NCBI GenBank assembly: GCA_019694355.1
Contig: JAIBCB010000008.1
Location: 1 to 34,897 of the forward strand
Source of the DNA: Pyrinomonadaceae bacterium
GTDB taxonomy: Bacteria > Acidobacteriota > Blastocatellia > Pyrinomonadales > Pyrinomonadaceae
Direction: 5' to 3'
Length of the DNA stretch: 34,897 nt
Position 1 is the stretch's first letter. Each line of letters begins with the position of its first letter. The notes below the pieces were generated by a model. That model did not search any database. It saw nothing but the letters and a program-made list of their open reading frames with translations, and had not been told where the DNA came from. The position numbers and the translations under genes are program-made. Below are positions 32,192 to 34,897 of this stretch, piece after piece.

Positions 32192-32779
32192 ATGTTGTTT
32201 CAAAAGGTTTTCTTGTTGGCCGTTATGGTTCTAGTAGCGGCAAGCTTTTCATTTTCGCAGGTGAAGAGCACCGCGAACGCCGATCGGAGAGCGCAGATAA
32301 GAAAACACGATCCTTTCTACAGCGAAGTAATAAATTCGCTCGACCCAACAAACCCGATGCGCATGATGCTTGAGGCAGGATTGCGCGGTCACGGTCCGCA
32401 TTACTTCTGGATGGACGCGATGAAAGAACGCGGGATAAAGCACGCATTCTTTACGTTTATTTTTCGTTGGCAAACTGATCGGATCGTAAAGATCAAACTT
32501 ACCAAGATAGTCTGGTCGTCTCAGTATTTTGACGCAAAAGCCAATTTCACGGATTCACAAACCTTAGATGAAATCGAAGGCTCTGATTTCGAGCGGCAAA
32601 TAGCGGCCGAAGCTGAGGCGAGAGGAATCGAAGAGATCAAGTGGCTAATGACGCGCGGTAAGAAGCGGTCGAAGCTTGCGTGTGGGACGATTTCCGAAAA
32701 CCTTTTTGACGACGAACGCCTTCCACTCATAAGCACGAATTACCCCGAGCTCGATGACGGCTGTAAAATGTGGAACTGA
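32192..32779 (+). CDS. small secreted protein of unknown function
   Basis: A 195-residue protein with a signal peptide (MLFQKVFLLAVMVLVAASFSFSQ) and GGAG 5 bases before the ATG at 32192. The mature part includes HDPFYSEVINSLDPTNPMRMMLEAGL, HYFWMDAMKERGIKHAFFTFIFRW and a lysine-rich RGKKRSKLACG before a C-terminal NYPELDDGCKMWN. Two cysteines near the end could form a disulfide in the periplasm. I do not recognise a family. It ends 10 bases before RHS-2 sequence begins. Confidence 0.6.
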   Translation: MLFQKVFLLAVMVLVAASFSFSQVKSTANADRRAQIRKHDPFYSEVINSLDPTNPMRMMLEAGLRGHGPHYFWMDAMKERGIKHAFFTFIFRWQTDRIVKIKLTKIVWSSQYFDAKANFTDSQTLDEIEGSDFERQIAAEAEARGIEEIKWLMTRGKKRSKLACGTISENLFDDERLPLISTNYPELDDGCKMWN

Positions 32780-32797
32780 GGCTCCTTAACTAAAAGC

Positions 32798-32824
32798 GAC
32801 GACGAATGAGCGTGGGGTGGTGGT
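32798..32824 (+). repeat. 27-bp perfect direct repeat, copy 2 (left edge of RHS-2)
   Basis: Identical to 30242-30268. RHS homology begins here: the base pairs upstream (CTCCTTAACTAAAAGC) contain an in-frame TAA at 32787-32789 and match nothing in RHS-1. The repeat therefore marks the junction of the second cassette. Confidence 0.9.
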
Positions 32825-33875
32825 GAAACGAAGTGATTTCCAGCCTTACGGCGAAGAGGTGTTCTCTGTCGAACGGACGACCGCTCTTGGCTACACCGCC
32901 GCGGATTCGATCCGCAAGAAATTTACCGGCTATGAAAGGGATAGTGAGTCCGGCCTGGATTTCGCACAAGCGCGATACTACAACTCTTCTCACGGCAGAT
33001 TCACTTCTGTCGATCCGCTAACAGCGAGTGCAACGATCCGAAATCCTCAGACATTCAATAGGTACAGCTACGGTTTGAATTCTCCGTATAAGTTTACAGA
33101 CCCTCTTGGATTACTTTCTGAGTATGCAACTGGGGCTTGTGGAAGTAACTGCCCTAACAGCGAATCGCGGTGGCTTCAGAGCGGTATGGCGGGCTACACC
33201 GACAACTATGCCGCCTTCCTATGCGGGAGCTTCGAATGTCCGCAAGAAAAGGCTCCGGTAGTTGCCGCAACTTCGCCGCAAACAGGCGTTCATGAAGCGG
33301 GCCATGCTCTGGCAGAACCTCCTCCAGACCCGCCAGTCGTGACAGGATATGAAATCATTACTTCTGGCACTAACAATGTGCCGGATACGCCGCATAAAGA
33401 AGTCGATAATGCGGAAACCCTCGGATTTGTTGATACGACGTATGGCGGCTATTTGCTAATGAATGTGGCAGTCTCCTTTGCTCCAGGTACACAACCGAGC
33501 GATTATTACCCGGTTCGAACTGTCTTTATACTGAACTCCGAGGAGAAGCGCTCAGGTGACAAAGAAAACCCTCAGAGCGGTAACATACGAATCGATGGAC
33601 AAACTAAGTATGTTTTTGACGAGCCAGGGCTTACCGTGTCACCGACTTCGCCTAAGGCTGTATTAGAGAACACAACTTTCGCTGCCGTTTTTGTTCAAGG
33701 TGAAATTAACAAGAGTACGGGTATTCTCGATTCTAACCTCCTCTACTATGGAATCAAGATAAAGTATGGAAAGAATGGAGCTATTAATCGTGCAGCGTCT
33801 GGGGCTTGGAAAATTTCGCGTGATCAGTTTATCAAGTATTCAGGTATTAAGAACCCAGAAAAGAGCCTTAAGTAG
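32817..33875 (+). CDS. headless RHS-core fragment with a different tip (RHS-2)
   Basis: 352 codons from a GTG triplet run (32817) with no ribosome-binding site. The core is shorter than in RHS-1: it lacks DHLGSPR and begins at TTNERGVVVKRSDF. It continues with GYERDSESGLDFAQARYYN, GRFTSVDPLTASATIRNPQT and NSPYKFTDPLGLLSEY. The tip shares the GACGSNCPNS junction with RHS-1 and then diverges completely. It includes HEAGHALAEPPPDPPV and a beta-rich C-terminal region ending KISRDQFIKYSGIKNPEKSLK. It may be an untranslated displaced cassette. Synonymous codons differ widely from RHS-1 despite near-identical protein in the core. Confidence 0.65.
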   Translation: MVVKRSDFQPYGEEVFSVERTTALGYTAADSIRKKFTGYERDSESGLDFAQARYYNSSHGRFTSVDPLTASATIRNPQTFNRYSYGLNSPYKFTDPLGLLSEYATGACGSNCPNSESRWLQSGMAGYTDNYAAFLCGSFECPQEKAPVVAATSPQTGVHEAGHALAEPPPDPPVVTGYEIITSGTNNVPDTPHKEVDNAETLGFVDTTYGGYLLMNVAVSFAPGTQPSDYYPVRTVFILNSEEKRSGDKENPQSGNIRIDGQTKYVFDEPGLTVSPTSPKAVLENTTFAAVFVQGEINKSTGILDSNLLYYGIKIKYGKNGAINRAASGAWKISRDQFIKYSGIKNPEKSLK

Positions 33876-33891
33876 TAGGAGTACTTATCTA

Positions 33892-34533
33892 ATGTTTATA
33901 GGAAGATTGATCGCTATTATGGTTCTGTCGATCGGGTTCGCTCCGAATATGCTCAGCCATGCTCAAGAGGGGCTTGCTGAACCTGTGTACATGGCGGGCA
34001 AAGCGAACATCTATGCGGTCGGCAAGGATTATGCTCTAAAGGTTACATACCTTGCGGGCAAACCCATTTCCGCAAAGGTCGAATTGGCCCCGAAGCATTC
34101 GTTCGGACGAGAAGTTCCTGAATGGAATTCGCTGCCGCTCCCGAAACACGGTCTGTCGCAGTCGGAATACTCGGAAGCATTGGGAGAGATCGACAGAAAG
34201 TGGCCATTGGGAAGCGAATTTGCCACCGGAAATATAGGCGTCGTCTCGAACCTTCAGACTTGGACCACCGTGCTCTACGAGAATGCAGTACTTGAAAAGT
34301 CCCAGAGTGATAACAAAGAACCGGATGTCTATTTCGTAACGATATGGTATATGCAAACCATCTCCGGTGTCATCGACGAAGTGCGACCAGTCCTGTCGAG
34401 CAACTTGCCTTTGAACAAGGTATCGGTGAATGGGTGTTCGTACTGGACGCGCAAGACAGGTCTCGTCAAAGGACAATTCGCGACGATCCTCGCAGCCGGG
34501 CCATCTAATGAGAGTTGCTTGAGGGATCAGTAA
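33892..34533 (+). CDS. small secreted protein of unknown function
   Basis: A 213-residue protein with signal peptide MFIGRLIAIMVLSIGFAPNMLSHAQ. AGGAG lies 10 bases before the ATG at 33892; an earlier in-frame start at 33766 inside RHS-2 is unlikely. The mature part has GKANIYAVGKDYALKVTYLAGKPISAKVELAPKH, a Trp-rich middle, and two C-terminal cysteines (NGCSYWTRK, NESCLRDQ) that may pair. It starts 16 bases after the RHS-2 stop, mirroring the secreted gene that follows RHS-1. No family recognised; a periplasmic partner of the tip is one possibility. Confidence 0.6.
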   Translation: MFIGRLIAIMVLSIGFAPNMLSHAQEGLAEPVYMAGKANIYAVGKDYALKVTYLAGKPISAKVELAPKHSFGREVPEWNSLPLPKHGLSQSEYSEALGEIDRKWPLGSEFATGNIGVVSNLQTWTTVLYENAVLEKSQSDNKEPDVYFVTIWYMQTISGVIDEVRPVLSSNLPLNKVSVNGCSYWTRKTGLVKGQFATILAAGPSNESCLRDQ

Positions 34534-34600
34534 TGAACAGTATCGACTTAGACTGTAAACACTGCCTTTCAGGTCCCGTGTGTAGATAGGAAGTCTAAAA

Positions 34601-34897
34601 ATGTATAGGAAAACGATCATACTTTGTTGTGCTTTTCTTCTTCTCGGTTGTTCGAGCGATACGGCAATTCTTGGTATCAGCGGACCAGACACAACACCTT
34701 CGGCAAGTCCTACAGGCGTTACGGAAAAGATCGAGTTGACTAAGATTGGGCGAAGGTACGAATTCGGTAAATCTTCGTTTCGCTCGACGGCGATTTTGAG
34801 CACAGGAAAAATGCTTGCCGTCGGGTATGATGGGGAAGACCCACGGCGCATTCGCATCTCAGCGGACGGTAAGACCTGGGCCACGAAAGTCGTTTCG
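34601..34897 (+). CDS. lipoprotein with BNR/propeller-like sequence, 5' part only
   Basis: From ATG 34601, 99 codons to the window edge. The lipoprotein signal is MYRKTIILCCAFLLLGCSS, with lipobox LLGC placing the lipidated Cys at residue 17. A Thr/Ser/Pro linker follows, then KLTKIGRYEF-like strands and RIRISADGKTWATKVVS, which resembles a BNR (sialidase Asp-box) blade S.DGKTW. AGGAAG lies 8 bases before the start. The gene continues beyond the window, so its length and class cannot be judged. Confidence 0.6.
   Translation, partial: MYRKTIILCCAFLLLGCSSDTAILGISGPDTTPSASPTGVTEKIELTKIGRRYEFGKSSFRSTAILSTGKMLAVGYDGEDPRRIRISADGKTWATKVVS

Noticed and set aside
34036..34884. 282-codon minus-strand frame at the right edge.
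   Set aside because: It is antisense to two plus-strand genes that both have signal sequences and good ribosome-binding sites.
1..34897. CRISPR arrays, insertion sequences, integrases, tRNA genes or prophage genes.
   Set aside because: None were found on reading both strands; the only notable repeat is the 27-bp pair in the RHS region.

Overview
The window reads as a chromosomal segment of a Gram-negative, moderately GC-rich bacterium. The best fit is Acidobacteriota, probably a Blastocatellia/Pyrinomonadaceae-like lineage. The reasons are a 1258-residue Oar-type TonB-dependent receptor with an N-terminal carboxypeptidase-like domain, LPS heptosyltransferase, many small Sec-exported proteins, a DUF4139 protein, GH57 with DUF4912, and truncated RHS-core genes. 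This placement is inference from gene families; there is no rRNA in the window and I saw no tRNA.

Layout. 1-3007: the 5' end of acs (leftward), divergent from a xylose-type ABC transporter pair (xylG, xylH) with no adjacent binding-protein gene. 3036-3557: a ParE-type toxin-antitoxin pair. 3569-5519: a leftward queG-moaA operon. 5581-9425: the large leftward TonB receptor with a terminator. 9758-12650: an MBL hydrolase, a secreted DUF4139 protein, and an in-frame remnant of a second MBL C-terminal domain. 12784-15912: TolB-like propeller, an unusual DapF-family gene, a peptidoglycan-binding protein and a DUF4440-like protein. 15964-22338: heptosyltransferase, DUF3108, DUF4912, GH57 branching enzyme, inositol-3-phosphate synthase. 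22643-23860: a one-ring Clp-like unfoldase. 23975-26345: a Cys/Met-metabolism PLP enzyme divergent from an ArsR regulator, then tlyA. 26426-30105: heme A synthase, then a tight operon of REC-HATPase regulator, AbrB-like protein and nadE. 30102-34897: an accessory, visibly more AT-rich region with two headless RHS-core fragments carrying unrelated tips, interleaved with signal-peptide proteins and ending in a lipoprotein cut by the window edge.

How the genes work together. Most of the window is housekeeping metabolism and envelope biology: sugar uptake, acetate activation, molybdopterin, queuosine, NAD and heme A synthesis, LPS core, peptidoglycan precursor and glucan branching. The observations most worth a second look are: the DapF-like protein, in which both catalytic cysteines are serine; the stand-alone AAA+ unfoldase, which carries an IGF tripeptide where ClpA/ClpC carry their ClpP-docking loop; the MBL winged-helix remnant fused in frame behind the DUF4139 stop; and the RHS cassette region, where a perfect 27-bp repeat marks the start of the second, otherwise nucleotide-diverged RHS core.
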